This document shows positions 35,572 to 43,182 of a stretch of DNA of 64,000 bases, piece after piece (position 1 is the first letter of the stretch; every line of letters begins with the position of its first letter). Source of the stretch: Roseibium sp. TrichSKD4 (GTDB lineage: Bacteria > Pseudomonadota > Alphaproteobacteria > Rhizobiales > Stappiaceae); NCBI RefSeq assembly GCF_000148725.1, contig NZ_GL476310.1:367654-431653 (forward strand). Direction: 5' to 3'. Position numbers and translations under genes: made by a program. A model generated the notes under the pieces. The model searched no databases, had not been told where the DNA came from, and saw only the letters and a list, made by a program, of their open reading frames with translations.

Positions 35572-36989
35572 GATGCGGCCTCGGCCTTGAGAAGGTCCGG
35601 AACAGGGCTGCCGTTGATTAGCCAATAATCATAAAGGGCAGCTAGCGCACATGATGCGAGGCGTGCGCGGGAATTGTCGGCGCGGCTGGTCAGCATGATG
35701 GGTACTTTTGCGCCTACCACGAGACCGGCGGCTTCGGCGTGAGCGATGAAGGTGAGTTCTTTTGCCAGCATATTGCCGGATTCCAGGTTTGGTACGATCA
35801 GAACTTCCGCATGACCGGCTACAAGAGAGTTGATCCCTTTGGTTCTGGCGGCTTGAACATCAATCGCGTTGTCCATGGCGAGTGGGCCGTCAACAACGCC
35901 TCCCTTGATTTGTCCGCGCTCCGCCATCTTGGACAAAATCGCGCCGTCAAGACTGGAGGGAATAGCGGGATTGACAGTTTCAATTGCCGATAGAACCCCA
36001 ACCTTGGGCGCCTCAAGCCCAACTGATAGAGCCACATTGATGGCGTTTTGGGTGATGTCGACCTTGGCATTCAGGTCCGGAGAGATGTTAATGGCAGCGT
36101 CGGAAATGAGGACGGGCGTTTTTCGTCCAGGGATGTCCATTGCAAAAACATGGCTGATCCGACGTTTCGTGCGCAACCCGCCGTCGCGTTTGATAATGTG
36201 ATGGAGAAGGTCGTCCGAGTGGATGTGACCCTTCATGATTGCCTTGGCTTGTTGTTCGTGAACAAGCTCAACTGCACGTGCTGCTGCTGAACCTGCATCT
36301 TCCGTTTCAATAAGGCGATATGGCTTTAGAGACACACCCAAATCGGCGGCAGTTTTCTCCATGCGTACTTTGGAGCCAATCAGGATCGGGTCGATCAAGC
36401 CAGCATCCGCTGCGGCCAACGCGCCCTCAAGTGCCGTTTTTTCTATCGGCGACACGACCGCAGTCGGTAGGGCGGGGAGCGTTTCGGCAGCTCTGATCAT
36501 CCGGTTGAAGTGCCGGTGGCGTTCTATCAAAATGCCGGGAAGATCAGAGGCGTCAAACTCGATTGTGCGTGTTGGTGCGATAACTTCTGCTCGGCCATCT
36601 GAAATCATCTCATCAGTATCTGTTTGCGTGACCGAAACATCTAATGAGAGCCGATTTTCTGGTAATTTTTCAACCACGGTAACCGCCACCTCAAGCTGAT
36701 CTCCAACAGCGACGCGTCCGTGGAATGAAAAGGACTGTGACAGGTAAGTGGTGCCGGGACCGGGAAGAATATTGCCCAGCACTGCCGAAACGAGTGCACC
36801 GATCCACATGGAAGGCGCGATCGGAGCGTCCACCTTGCCATCTCCGGTCCAGTCCGTATCAGGCAAATGAAGGGGATTTCTGTTTCCGGAAGCGTGAGCG
36901 AAGATCAATAGGTCATTGGCCGTGCAGACCCTTGAGATCTGAGCCCGATCACCGACCGAAATCTGTTCATAGGTTTTGTTCGTCGCCAT
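35568..36989 (-). CDS. Fusion of MaoC-like hydratase and phosphate acetyl/butyryltransferase
   Basis: Bifunctional protein of 473 residues. Residues about 10-150 form a MaoC/hotdog hydratase domain (VGDRAQISRVCTANDLLIFAHASGNRNPLH). Residues about 170-470 form a PTA/PTB phosphotransacylase domain (AADAGLIDPILIGS, KAIMKGHIHSDDLLHHII, VFAMDIPGRKTPVLISDAAINI, ESGNMLAKEL). The same fusion is widely annotated in alphaproteobacteria as enoyl-CoA hydratase/phosphate acetyltransferase. With ackA it would convert an acyl-CoA to acyl phosphate and then to acid plus ATP. The natural acyl group is unknown. Confidence 0.9.
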   Translation of the reverse strand: MATNKTYEQISVGDRAQISRVCTANDLLIFAHASGNRNPLHLPDTDWTGDGKVDAPIAPSMWIGALVSAVLGNILPGPGTTYLSQSFSFHGRVAVGDQLEVAVTVVEKLPENRLSLDVSVTQTDTDEMISDGRAEVIAPTRTIEFDASDLPGILIERHRHFNRMIRAAETLPALPTAVVSPIEKTALEGALAAADAGLIDPILIGSKVRMEKTAADLGVSLKPYRLIETEDAGSAAARAVELVHEQQAKAIMKGHIHSDDLLHHIIKRDGGLRTKRRISHVFAMDIPGRKTPVLISDAAINISPDLNAKVDITQNAINVALSVGLEAPKVGVLSAIETVNPAIPSSLDGAILSKMAERGQIKGGVVDGPLAMDNAIDVQAARTKGINSLVAGHAEVLIVPNLESGNMLAKELTFIAHAEAAGLVVGAKVPIMLTSRADNSRARLASCALAALYDYWLINGSPVPDLLKAEAAS

Positions 36990-37128
36990 ATGTCGCCCCG
37001 AGAACTAAGTAGAGAACTGGCACATTCTGCCAGCGGGGCGACCCTATCGCTTTGATATGACGAAACAAATACGTGAATTCAGTTATTTCAACTTCTTATG
37101 CCCGATCTGTATCTTCTTCATTCCATAG

Positions 37129-37713
37129 TCAGGAGCAATCAGGACACTCAACTTCATCGGCTTGGCGGGGGTAAAAGAAATAGGTCTCTTCCATCTCGAT
37201 AGATTTAGCCCGAGGCATGATGGTTTGAGCAAGTGAGGCGAATGTCGGCTTGTAGTTGTATTCAGCTCTTCCAACAATCAAAAAAGAATCCTTCACCTTA
37301 AGCTCGTCCGGAATAGTGAAGCTTGGCTTTGACCCTTTAGAGTACGGGGCAGAGTTTTTGCTGTCATAGCTCCAGGCGACCTTTGCCACGGCCTTGTCAT
37401 CCAATTGAATGCCGACAAGGACGACGTACAATGAGGTGGTTGGGTGCGGAGACATCAGCGAATTTGCGCCTTTAAAATAGGCCCTCAGATCGTTTTTTCT
37501 GATGGTCTCGCCTTTTTGGGCTGCTAAATCGCTCATTGTCGAAGCGATTTGGTTTAGCTTCCTGTTGACACTGAGGCCCTCGGTGGTCTCAGCCATCCCA
37601 ATCAGCATGATAAGCAACAAAGGCAATATCAACGCAAACTCAACGGCGGCGACGCCTTTGCGGTCGCGCGAGAAGGTGCCGAGCTTGGTCCATTCAAATT
37701 TCGAGCGTCTCAT
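37129..37713 (-). CDS. TadE/TadG-like pseudopilin (1)
   Basis: Protein of 194 residues with the TadE-type prepilin signature: basic N-terminus (RRSKFEWTKLGTFSRDRKG), then VAAVEFALILPLLLIMLIGMAE, where G|VAAVE gives the processing site and Glu at +5. The C-terminal part is an unusual soluble domain ending in a Cys-containing tail (VECPDCS). Most likely a minor pilin or cell-envelope component of the Tad system, processed by the prepilin peptidase. It lies 9 bp after the next TadE-like gene in a minus-strand operon. Confidence 0.82.
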   Translation of the reverse strand: MRRSKFEWTKLGTFSRDRKGVAAVEFALILPLLLIMLIGMAETTEGLSVNRKLNQIASTMSDLAAQKGETIRKNDLRAYFKGANSLMSPHPTTSLYVVLVGIQLDDKAVAKVAWSYDSKNSAPYSKGSKPSFTIPDELKVKDSFLIVGRAEYNYKPTFASLAQTIMPRAKSIEMEETYFFYPRQADEVECPDCS

Positions 37714-37722
37714 AACAACCGC

Positions 37723-38259
37723 CTACCAAGGTTCGGTTTGGAAAATATGGGCGGAGAATAGATTTCGCTTTCCTGAGGTGTCGCCGTCACCCAAGTTCAG
37801 ATATGCTGAAAACATGGGCCACTGATAGAGCACTCGCACAACAACAACTTCCTGACGATTGATTTTCGGCGGATAGGAATCGTCGGTAGGTTCATCATCA
37901 TCGTCCAAAAGGGGAGGGAGCGTGCTGTAATTGTCACCGGCTCCCGAGAAGTCTGTCAGCTTGTCGACCTTGATGACCATTCGGTTATGAACGCAAAAGA
38001 TCGAGGGCATGTTTGCGCAAAGGGCATTGCGAAACTTCGTGTCATTGAAGTCTTTTGCCTGTCCTGTGCGGACCAAGCGCGCTGTCTCCAGTACGGCGTT
38101 ATCAACGATCCGATTGACGAAGAACGCCAGTCCAAATTCCAGAATACCAAAAATCAACATAAAGAAGGGGGTGCCGACAATCGCAAATTCAATTGCCGTC
38201 ACACCTTGGTCGTTCCGCGTATAACGCCGCAGTAGGCGACCTATAACTGAATAGAACAT
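37723..38259 (-). CDS. TadE-like pseudopilin (2)
   Basis: Protein of 178 residues with another prepilin-like N-terminus: RRYTRNDQG then VTAIEFAIVGTPFFMLIFGILEFGLAFF, Glu at +5. The soluble part contains a short acidic stretch (LLDDDDEPTDD) and two Cys (LCANMPSIFC) that could pair. Standard TadE/TadF architecture. First of the two pseudopilin genes; with TadE (1) and the T2SS/T3SS pil_N protein upstream it forms a leftward accessory operon opposite the main cpa genes. Confidence 0.85.
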   Translation of the reverse strand: MFYSVIGRLLRRYTRNDQGVTAIEFAIVGTPFFMLIFGILEFGLAFFVNRIVDNAVLETARLVRTGQAKDFNDTKFRNALCANMPSIFCVHNRMVIKVDKLTDFSGAGDNYSTLPPLLDDDDEPTDDSYPPKINRQEVVVVRVLYQWPMFSAYLNLGDGDTSGKRNLFSAHIFQTEPW

Positions 38260-38315
38260 GTGGCCCTACACTTGGGTACCTAAATCGACTGGTTTGAAAC
38301 CGGATATGACCAGAC

Positions 38316-38801
38316 TTACTGGCCACCCGCACCGCCACCACCGGCTGCATTCACAGCCAGACTGTTGCGTTGTGTTGCCTGTTCTGCAACTGCAGCAAAA
38401 CTCTCCGACTGGTCCCCAAGTCTGAGCGTCGGCTCGCATTCTGGAGCACAGGAATAGGATTGTCTGGCGGTATTGCGATGGACAAACACAGTGCCCTCAT
38501 CTGAAGCCTTTACAGTGATGACTTCGTCAATAATTGGCTCATTGTTGTCATCAAGAATGACCAGATTGGTGCTGCCATACGATTTGCCGGTGATGACCAC
38601 CGTACTCGCATCATGCATGGCCACATCAGCAATGAAAGGATTGCCCACGATAACGGTGCTGGCAGGTTCCTGAATTCGGAATACCTTTGCTCTATCCACC
38701 ATAACGGTGACCGGTCCCTCTTGTGCAATCGCACTGGAACCTACAGCCGTAGTTATGGCAGCGATGGCAAGTGCAGTTTTAAGTCCAACAGAGAAACGCA
38801 T
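38316..38801 (-). CDS. Pilus assembly protein with secretin-type N-terminal (T2SS-T3SS_pil_N) domain
   Basis: Exported protein of 161 residues. Start ATG 38801, with TTGGAG 6 bases before it, opens a signal peptide (MRFSVGLKTALAIAAITTAVGSSAIAQ). The mature part matches the N-terminal domain found in CpaC/RcpA secretins (VDRAKVFRIQEPASTVIVGNPFIADV, TVVITGKSYGSTNLVILDDNNEPI) but there is no secretin pore domain. Two Cys (YSCAPECEP) and a Gly-rich tail end the protein. Small stand-alone copies of this kind accompany Tad loci in Rhizobiales; it may assist or regulate the CpaC pore. Confidence 0.82.
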   Translation of the reverse strand: MRFSVGLKTALAIAAITTAVGSSAIAQEGPVTVMVDRAKVFRIQEPASTVIVGNPFIADVAMHDASTVVITGKSYGSTNLVILDDNNEPIIDEVITVKASDEGTVFVHRNTARQSYSCAPECEPTLRLGDQSESFAAVAEQATQRNSLAVNAAGGGGAGGQ

Positions 38802-39291
38802 GTCTAACTCCAAGAGTGCGGTTTGAGGCATTAGGCCAAAACATGGTGAAAGATTTGCTAACAACCGATTTGAAAACTGTCGCAGCGGCAGAAAGTTGGA
38901 AGTACGGTAAATTATGAGAGCGCTTTTGAAGTGTGCCCAATAGTGAGAAATAGATTTGTGCGCGCAATAAGTGCAATGAATGCATGAGGTGGAATGCTGA
39001 GCTTTCATTTTAACAATATGAATGCGATGTATAAATGCTCACAAAATTGGAATGAAAAAAGTGAAGTAGATATCCAATTTTGAATTCTTGTAATATTAAT
39101 GTGGCTTTGAGATTAGAAGATTATATTCGAGTGTTATAGTGAATGACTCTAGGTAATTTTTCTGTCGACTTTGCGGAAAATTATCGAGTGTTAATCCATT
39201 GGCAAGATGGGCCTGTTATAACTGCCGATGAACTCGCCTCAACGAGGCTGAAGACGCGGGCAGTGCGTAGAGTGAAGTCGGGGAGCACGAA
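38802..39291. other. AT-rich divergent promoter region between the pil_N gene and flp1
   Basis: No gene seen in 490 bp. The stretch 38990-39190 is strongly AT-rich. TCGAGTGTTA occurs twice, at 39127-39136 and 39184-39193, 57 bp apart and about 100-165 bp before flp1, which suggests a repeated regulator site. Promoters for both flanking genes must lie here. Confidence 0.5.
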
Positions 39292-39471
39292 ATGAAGAAC
39301 CTCTTGGTTCGCCTTCTAAAGGACGAAGCGGGCACCACTTCTATCGAATACGCGCTTATCGGTGTTTTATTGTCCATCATTATGATCGGGGCGGTCACTA
39401 TGATGGGTACAAGCTTGAACTCAATGTTCGAAGGTGTTGAGTCCGGATTGAGCATCGGTTCCAGCTCTTAA
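39292..39471 (+). CDS. Flp/Fap-type IVb pilin 1
   Basis: Short prepilin of 59 residues. The leader MKNLLVRLLKDEAG is followed by the Flp motif TTSIEYALIGVLLSIIMIGA (Gly at -1, Glu at +5, Tyr at +6), so it should be cut by CpaA. GGGGAGC precedes the ATG. It is more divergent than the other two pilins here (Met-rich helix, tail EGVESGLSIGSSS) and may be a minor or alternative subunit. Confidence 0.9.
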   Translation: MKNLLVRLLKDEAGTTSIEYALIGVLLSIIMIGAVTMMGTSLNSMFEGVESGLSIGSSS

Positions 39472-40318
39472 TCACATATTTCACTGTGAGTTTATCGCGC
39501 ATCACCTTGTGTGAATAGTGCAGCCGTCGATACAGCAACTCTGATGAGAGTGTCGGGTCATCTGTGACGGCCTACCGGCTCCACGTTGTCATTTTATTTC
39601 CAAGGTCCAGCTTTCAATCTTCTGACGGCGTTCCAGCATGACGGCTAAGCATTGTCTGAGCTCGAGAGAGTGATGAAACTGAATTCATATAAAGCGATAC
39701 GTTATAGACCTCTTTTGTTGCCAGTTCGGCCGCGGTGCTTTGCGGCTGCGTCCCAATCGTTCTCAATTGCAAATTCCGGTTCTTCTTATCAGGTCTCATG
39801 AGGCGATTTTGCTCGTTTGGCTCAGGTCACTCGCTCATCTAATTTCTTATCATTGACAGATCTTTTTTGTGATGCCGCCGAAAAACCGTAGTCCGGCAAT
39901 CAGACCGATAAATTGCAGCCGCACGGAAAATGCGATTGATGGAAGCAAGAGCGTCATCTGAGGCTGAGTGACCTGGGCTGAATTGTGTCGCTTGAGAGAA
40001 CCAGTTCCGGCGAACCTCCGAAAACTAGCAGGACAAGCAAGCAGGTTGATGCGGCGAGCATCTGTCTCTTGTGCGTATTCAGGAGTCTGCAGGTCACTCC
40101 ACAGGGTGATCCTCGGGAAAAATAACGAGGAGCAGCAGGGCGATGGGGTTTTGTCCGGCGATTTTCACAGTGTGCAAAGAAAAAATCAGGTAGTGGCAAG
40201 TATAGTGAATAAATTACTAATAAAAAAATGCTGAATAAAAATAAAGTTGTACTAAGCTGAATTCTTCAATGATTAACAATCCTGGATTGATTTTTGAGCG
40301 TGCTATGGACTTGCACCT

Positions 40319-40333
40319 GCGATAATCGAGATA
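40319..40333. repeat. 15-bp motif shared upstream of flp2 and flp3 (copy 1)
   Basis: GCGATAATCGAGATA occurs here, 297 bp before the flp2 start, and again exactly at 42572-42586, 237 bp before flp3. The core TATCGAG/AATCGAG also resembles TTATCGAG before flp1 (39180 area). A common regulator-binding site for pilin genes is the simplest reading. Confidence 0.5.
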
Positions 40334-40372
40334 AACATCATGAGATATACAGAAGAAATACAGGAGGTGATC

Positions 40373-40408
40373 GTGAGTTTTGATTATTATATTAATAACC
40401 TAGCGTAA
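40373..40408 (+). CDS. Putative 11-residue leader ORF with an extended Shine-Dalgarno sequence
   Basis: GTG at 40373 opens MSFDYYINNLA and stops at TAA. It directly follows CAGGAGGTGATC, which matches ten or eleven bases of the 16S anti-Shine-Dalgarno end, far stronger than any other site in the window. The SD-to-start distance is short (about 6 from the GGAGG core). An in-frame ATG at 40340 would give 22 residues but would bury the SD. It lies 222 bp upstream of flp2. It could be a translated leader, a ribosome-standby element, or chance. Confidence 0.35.
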   Translation: MSFDYYINNLA

Positions 40409-40630
40409 ATATCTTCAGGGCAGATGTTCTGGTGAGTAAATATTTCTACTTCTTCATAATGTAAATTTGTATTTTGTGGATGGTCACTGAGGGTGAGTAA
40501 AGGTGTGTCTGTTCGAATTAATGGATTGGAAAGAGGTTAAATGTAGAACTTACCTCGAGTTCGGTTGGAGAAAAACAAGAACAAGCGAACCAAATAAAGC
40601 TGTCAAATCAAGTGGAACTAGGAGCACACC

Positions 40631-40813
40631 ATGAAAAACGTAATTTCCCGCTTCGCGAAAGACGAATCTGGCGCAACTGCAATCGAATACGGCCTAATTG
40701 CTGGCCTTATCTCCATCACCATCATCGGTGTTGTGACTGCAGTTGGTACAAACCTGAATTCTCTGTTCACAACGATCAGCTCTACTCTCGCTGGTGTTGG
40801 TTCTGCATCATAA
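40631..40813 (+). CDS. Flp/Fap-type IVb pilin 2
   Basis: Prepilin of 60 residues: leader MKNVISRFAKDESG then ATAIEYGLIAGLISITIIG, the canonical Flp cleavage site and Glu +5/Tyr +6. Tail LFTTISSTLAGVGSAS is small and polar as usual for Flp. AGGAGCACACC precedes the ATG. A terminator follows, so it is monocistronic. Together with flp3 it is the likely major pilin. Confidence 0.93.
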   Translation: MKNVISRFAKDESGATAIEYGLIAGLISITIIGVVTAVGTNLNSLFTTISSTLAGVGSAS

Positions 40814-40860
40814 GCGTAGAACAACTATGATGCTCATCGAGCATCAAAAGTAAGTAAAGA

Positions 40861-40890
40861 AGGCTGCCTCTTTGAGAGGTTGCCTTTTTT
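40861..40890 (+). terminator. Intrinsic terminator after flp2
   Basis: AGGCTGCCTC-TTTGA-GAGGTTGCCT forms a 10-bp stem with one mismatch and one G-U pair, followed by six T residues. It closes the flp2 transcript 48 bp after the stop. Confidence 0.8.
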
Positions 40891-41002
40891 ATTTGGCAAA
40901 AAGGGCTGAAATCCAAGTAGTGCTCCATATGAATTTAGAAAGCATGGATTTCATCGAAACGACGCCAAAAGTTATTGATATAAGAAAATCATCATTTAAG
41001 TA

Positions 41003-42483
41003 GTTCGCGCTGAAAAACCCCTTAACTGATTGAAGAGTATGGATACCCATTGGGTTTTGGATGTGTGAATATGCCGGTTAGTTGATCCGAAGCACGCATT
41101 TTCTGGCATATTCTCATGAGACCTTCAAAACGCAACAAACGGTGTGGCGATCTGTTCAAGGAACGCCTGGCCGCAATCATCGATATGAACCATTCGTTGG
41201 TGCGGCTGTCTGGTCTGATGCCTTGGGATGAATTTGATGCGGAGTTCGGCAGGCATTATCGCCCCTTGGGACGACCGGCCAAACCAACGCGTCTGATGGC
41301 CGGGCTGCACTTTCTCAAGCACATGTACGATCTTTCCGATGAAGAGACGGTTGAGCGTTGGGTTGAAAACCCCTACTGGCAGTCTTTCTGCGGTTTTGAG
41401 TTTTTCCAGCACCAATTCCCCATTGATCCCTCAACCATGACCCGCTGGCGCAAACGGATTGGTCCTGAGGGAATGGAAAAGCTTCTTTCTGCTACGGTAG
41501 GTGTTGCGATTGAGAGCGGGACGATCAAGAAGAGCAGCCTTGAGCGGGTCTTGGTTGATACGACCGTTCAACCCAAAGCCATTGCCCATCCCACCGATAG
41601 CCGTCTTTATCACAAGGCCTTGCAGCTTCTGGTGCGCCAGGCCAAGAGGGCCGGCATCATCTTGCGTCGCAGCCATACCAGAGTTGCCAAAAAGGCGGCC
41701 TTGATGGCGGGCCGTTATGCCCATGCCAAACAGTTCAAGCGGATGCGCCGGGAACTCAAAAAGCTGAAGACCTATCTGGGCCGGGTCTATCGCGACATCT
41801 CCCGCAAGATCGCAGGCAACGAAGGTCTTGAGCACCGGTTCTCCCGTCTGCTGGGACTGGTGGAGCGGCTTCTGGCCCAGACCCCCAAGGACAAAAACAA
41901 GATTTATTCCATGCATGCGCCGGAAGTGGCCTGTATTGCCAAGGGCAAGGCGCGAACACCTTACGAGTTCGGGGCCAAGGTTGGCATTGCCACGACCAAT
42001 CGGGAAGGATTGGTTCTTGCGGCGAGGGCTTTTGAGGGCAATCCCTATGATGGGCACACCTTGAATGACACCATCAGTCAGGCTGAGAAAGTCTGCGGCA
42101 CCAAAGCTGAGCGTGTCTATGTGGACCGTGGCTATCGGGGGCATGATTATGAGGGCGACGCCAAGGTCATGATCTCCGGCCAGAAGCGCGGGCTGACGGC
42201 ACAGATGAAGCGTGAGCTGAAACGACGATCAGCGATCGAGGCCACCATCGGCCACATGAAAACAGATGGACGACTTGACCGGAACTTCCTCAATGGCAAA
42301 AATGGCGATGCCATCAACGCCCTGCTGGCCGCAGCCGGTCATAACCTGCGTCTGATCCTCAATGCACTGATCATTTTGCTGCTCTGGATCACAAACCCCA
42401 TCCCCAAACCGGTCAAATCGAATATTTGCGTATTGCTTCGGCCACGCGCAACATCAATGGCTTAGACGTTGTTCAGGGCGGAC
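41003..42483 (+). mobile_element. IS5-family insertion sequence
   Basis: About 1481 bp. Imperfect terminal inverted repeats (13 of 16 match): GTTCGCGCTGAAAAAC at 41003-41018 and the complement of GTTGTTCAGGGCGGAC at 42468-42483. The element is flanked by a 6-bp direct repeat TAAGTA (40997-41002 and 42484-42489). IS5 elements usually duplicate 2-4 bp or 8-9 bp, so part of the 6-bp match may be chance around a TA target. It sits between the flp2 terminator and the flp3 leader and breaks no visible gene. Confidence 0.82.
41116..42465 (+). CDS. IS5-family transposase
   Basis: DDE transposase of 449 residues. N-terminal domain LMAGLHFLKHMYDLSDEETVERW; first catalytic Asp in LVDTTVQPKAIAHPTDS; second in VYVDRGYRGHDY; catalytic Glu in RRSAIEATIGHMKTDGRLDRN. 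The ORF is full length and looks functional. It ends at TAG 42463; in the same frame six more codons (TLFRAD) reach a TAA exactly at the element boundary, so the TAG may be a late nonsense change with little effect. Confidence 0.92.
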   Translation: MRPSKRNKRCGDLFKERLAAIIDMNHSLVRLSGLMPWDEFDAEFGRHYRPLGRPAKPTRLMAGLHFLKHMYDLSDEETVERWVENPYWQSFCGFEFFQHQFPIDPSTMTRWRKRIGPEGMEKLLSATVGVAIESGTIKKSSLERVLVDTTVQPKAIAHPTDSRLYHKALQLLVRQAKRAGIILRRSHTRVAKKAALMAGRYAHAKQFKRMRRELKKLKTYLGRVYRDISRKIAGNEGLEHRFSRLLGLVERLLAQTPKDKNKIYSMHAPEVACIAKGKARTPYEFGAKVGIATTNREGLVLAARAFEGNPYDGHTLNDTISQAEKVCGTKAERVYVDRGYRGHDYEGDAKVMISGQKRGLTAQMKRELKRRSAIEATIGHMKTDGRLDRNFLNGKNGDAINALLAAAGHNLRLILNALIILLLWITNPIPKPVKSNICVLLRPRATSMA

Positions 42484-42823
42484 TAAGTATTATGAGCGTC
42501 AAAGTGGTTTGCCAACTGGTGAACTTCCACTACATGTCGCTTCCATTTTCCGACTATTTACCGCACGATCAGCGATAATCGAGATATTGGCTCTGTGACA
42601 CAGAGGCTTGTATTCGCGATGTATTCTAAAAGTAATGGGTCTGTAAAAAAATAAATATTACATTTACCAAGAAAATTCGTGCCTTGGGGTTAGACAACTT
42701 TACCGAGCGAGTTAACCGCTCAGAAAGGGCCTCAAACTACCTCTTGTCATCGGGTTTAGGCGGTTGTGCTGCTGACCTGCCTGTTGGAAAAGTTGTCTTA
42801 TAAGAGATAGTTAGGAGCGAGAA
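42484..42823. other. flp3 upstream region
   Basis: No gene seen. After the IS5 flank, the second copy of GCGATAATCGAGATA lies at 42572-42586. The stretch 42600-42700 is AT-rich and a likely promoter site. GAGTTAACCGCTC (42709-42721) is a partly symmetric element closer to flp3. Confidence 0.5.
42572..42586. repeat. 15-bp motif shared upstream of flp2 and flp3 (copy 2)
   Basis: Exact second copy of GCGATAATCGAGATA, 237 bp before the flp3 start. Flanking bases differ between copies apart from a GCAC a few bases upstream, so selection on the motif rather than recent duplication is suggested. Confidence 0.5.
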
Positions 42824-42994
42824 ATGAAAAACGTTTTTGCACGTTTCGCAAAAGATGAATCCGGTGCCACAGCAATCGAGTACGGCCTGATCGCCGGTTT
42901 GATCGCGGTGGTTATCATTGGTACCGTAACAACACTTGGTACTACGCTGAATGGTATTTTCGAAACAATTAATACTGATTTGACTACGAGCTAA
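42824..42994 (+). CDS. Flp/Fap-type IVb pilin 3
   Basis: Prepilin of 56 residues: MKNVFARFAKDESG leader then ATAIEYGLIAGLIAVVIIG, nearly identical to flp2 across the leader and first helix but with a different tail (IFETINTDLTTS). AGGAGCGAGAA precedes the ATG. A terminator follows. Clearly a paralogue of flp2, now separated from it by the IS5 element. Confidence 0.93.
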   Translation: MKNVFARFAKDESGATAIEYGLIAGLIAVVIIGTVTTLGTTLNGIFETINTDLTTS

Positions 42995-43048
42995 GCCGAA
43001 TTAGCAAAGGTCAGCCGATCTTTCTGCTGATTCTTAATATGTTATAGG

Positions 43049-43075
43049 AAGCCTCGCAGCAGTGCGGGGCTTTTT
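43049..43075 (+). terminator. Intrinsic terminator after flp3
   Basis: AGCCTCGCA-GCAG-TGCGGGGCT (one G-U/mismatch position) followed by TTTTT. It ends the flp3 transcript about 55 bp after the stop, before cpaA. Confidence 0.8.
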
Positions 43076-43182
43076 CTCATATGTTGGCATTTTCTGCATG
43101 GTTCAATAGAGGATTTTAATACTTCTTCGGTAGACAAGTGGTTTCGACACCAGGTCGATCCAGTTTAGTTCGGAGTTTTCAG

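Larger units (their letters stand above)
39472..40630. other. Gene-poor region between flp1 and flp2
   Basis: About 1.16 kb with no convincing protein gene of normal length. It contains weak minus-strand frames (39848-40061, one opening MLAASTCLLVLLVFGG like a signal peptide and followed by a second frame through an ATGA overlap) that may be decayed remnants. The right half (40200-40600) is AT-rich and carries a 15-bp motif shared with the flp3 upstream region (40319) and a tiny ORF behind a near-perfect ribosome site (40373). It may be a long flp2 leader. Confidence 0.5.

Noticed and set aside
41087-42441. CCGAAGCA / TGCTTCGG as IS5 ends
   Set aside because: Only 8 bp, would cut into the transposase C-terminus, and has no flanking duplication; the 16-bp repeats at 41003 and 42483 are better.
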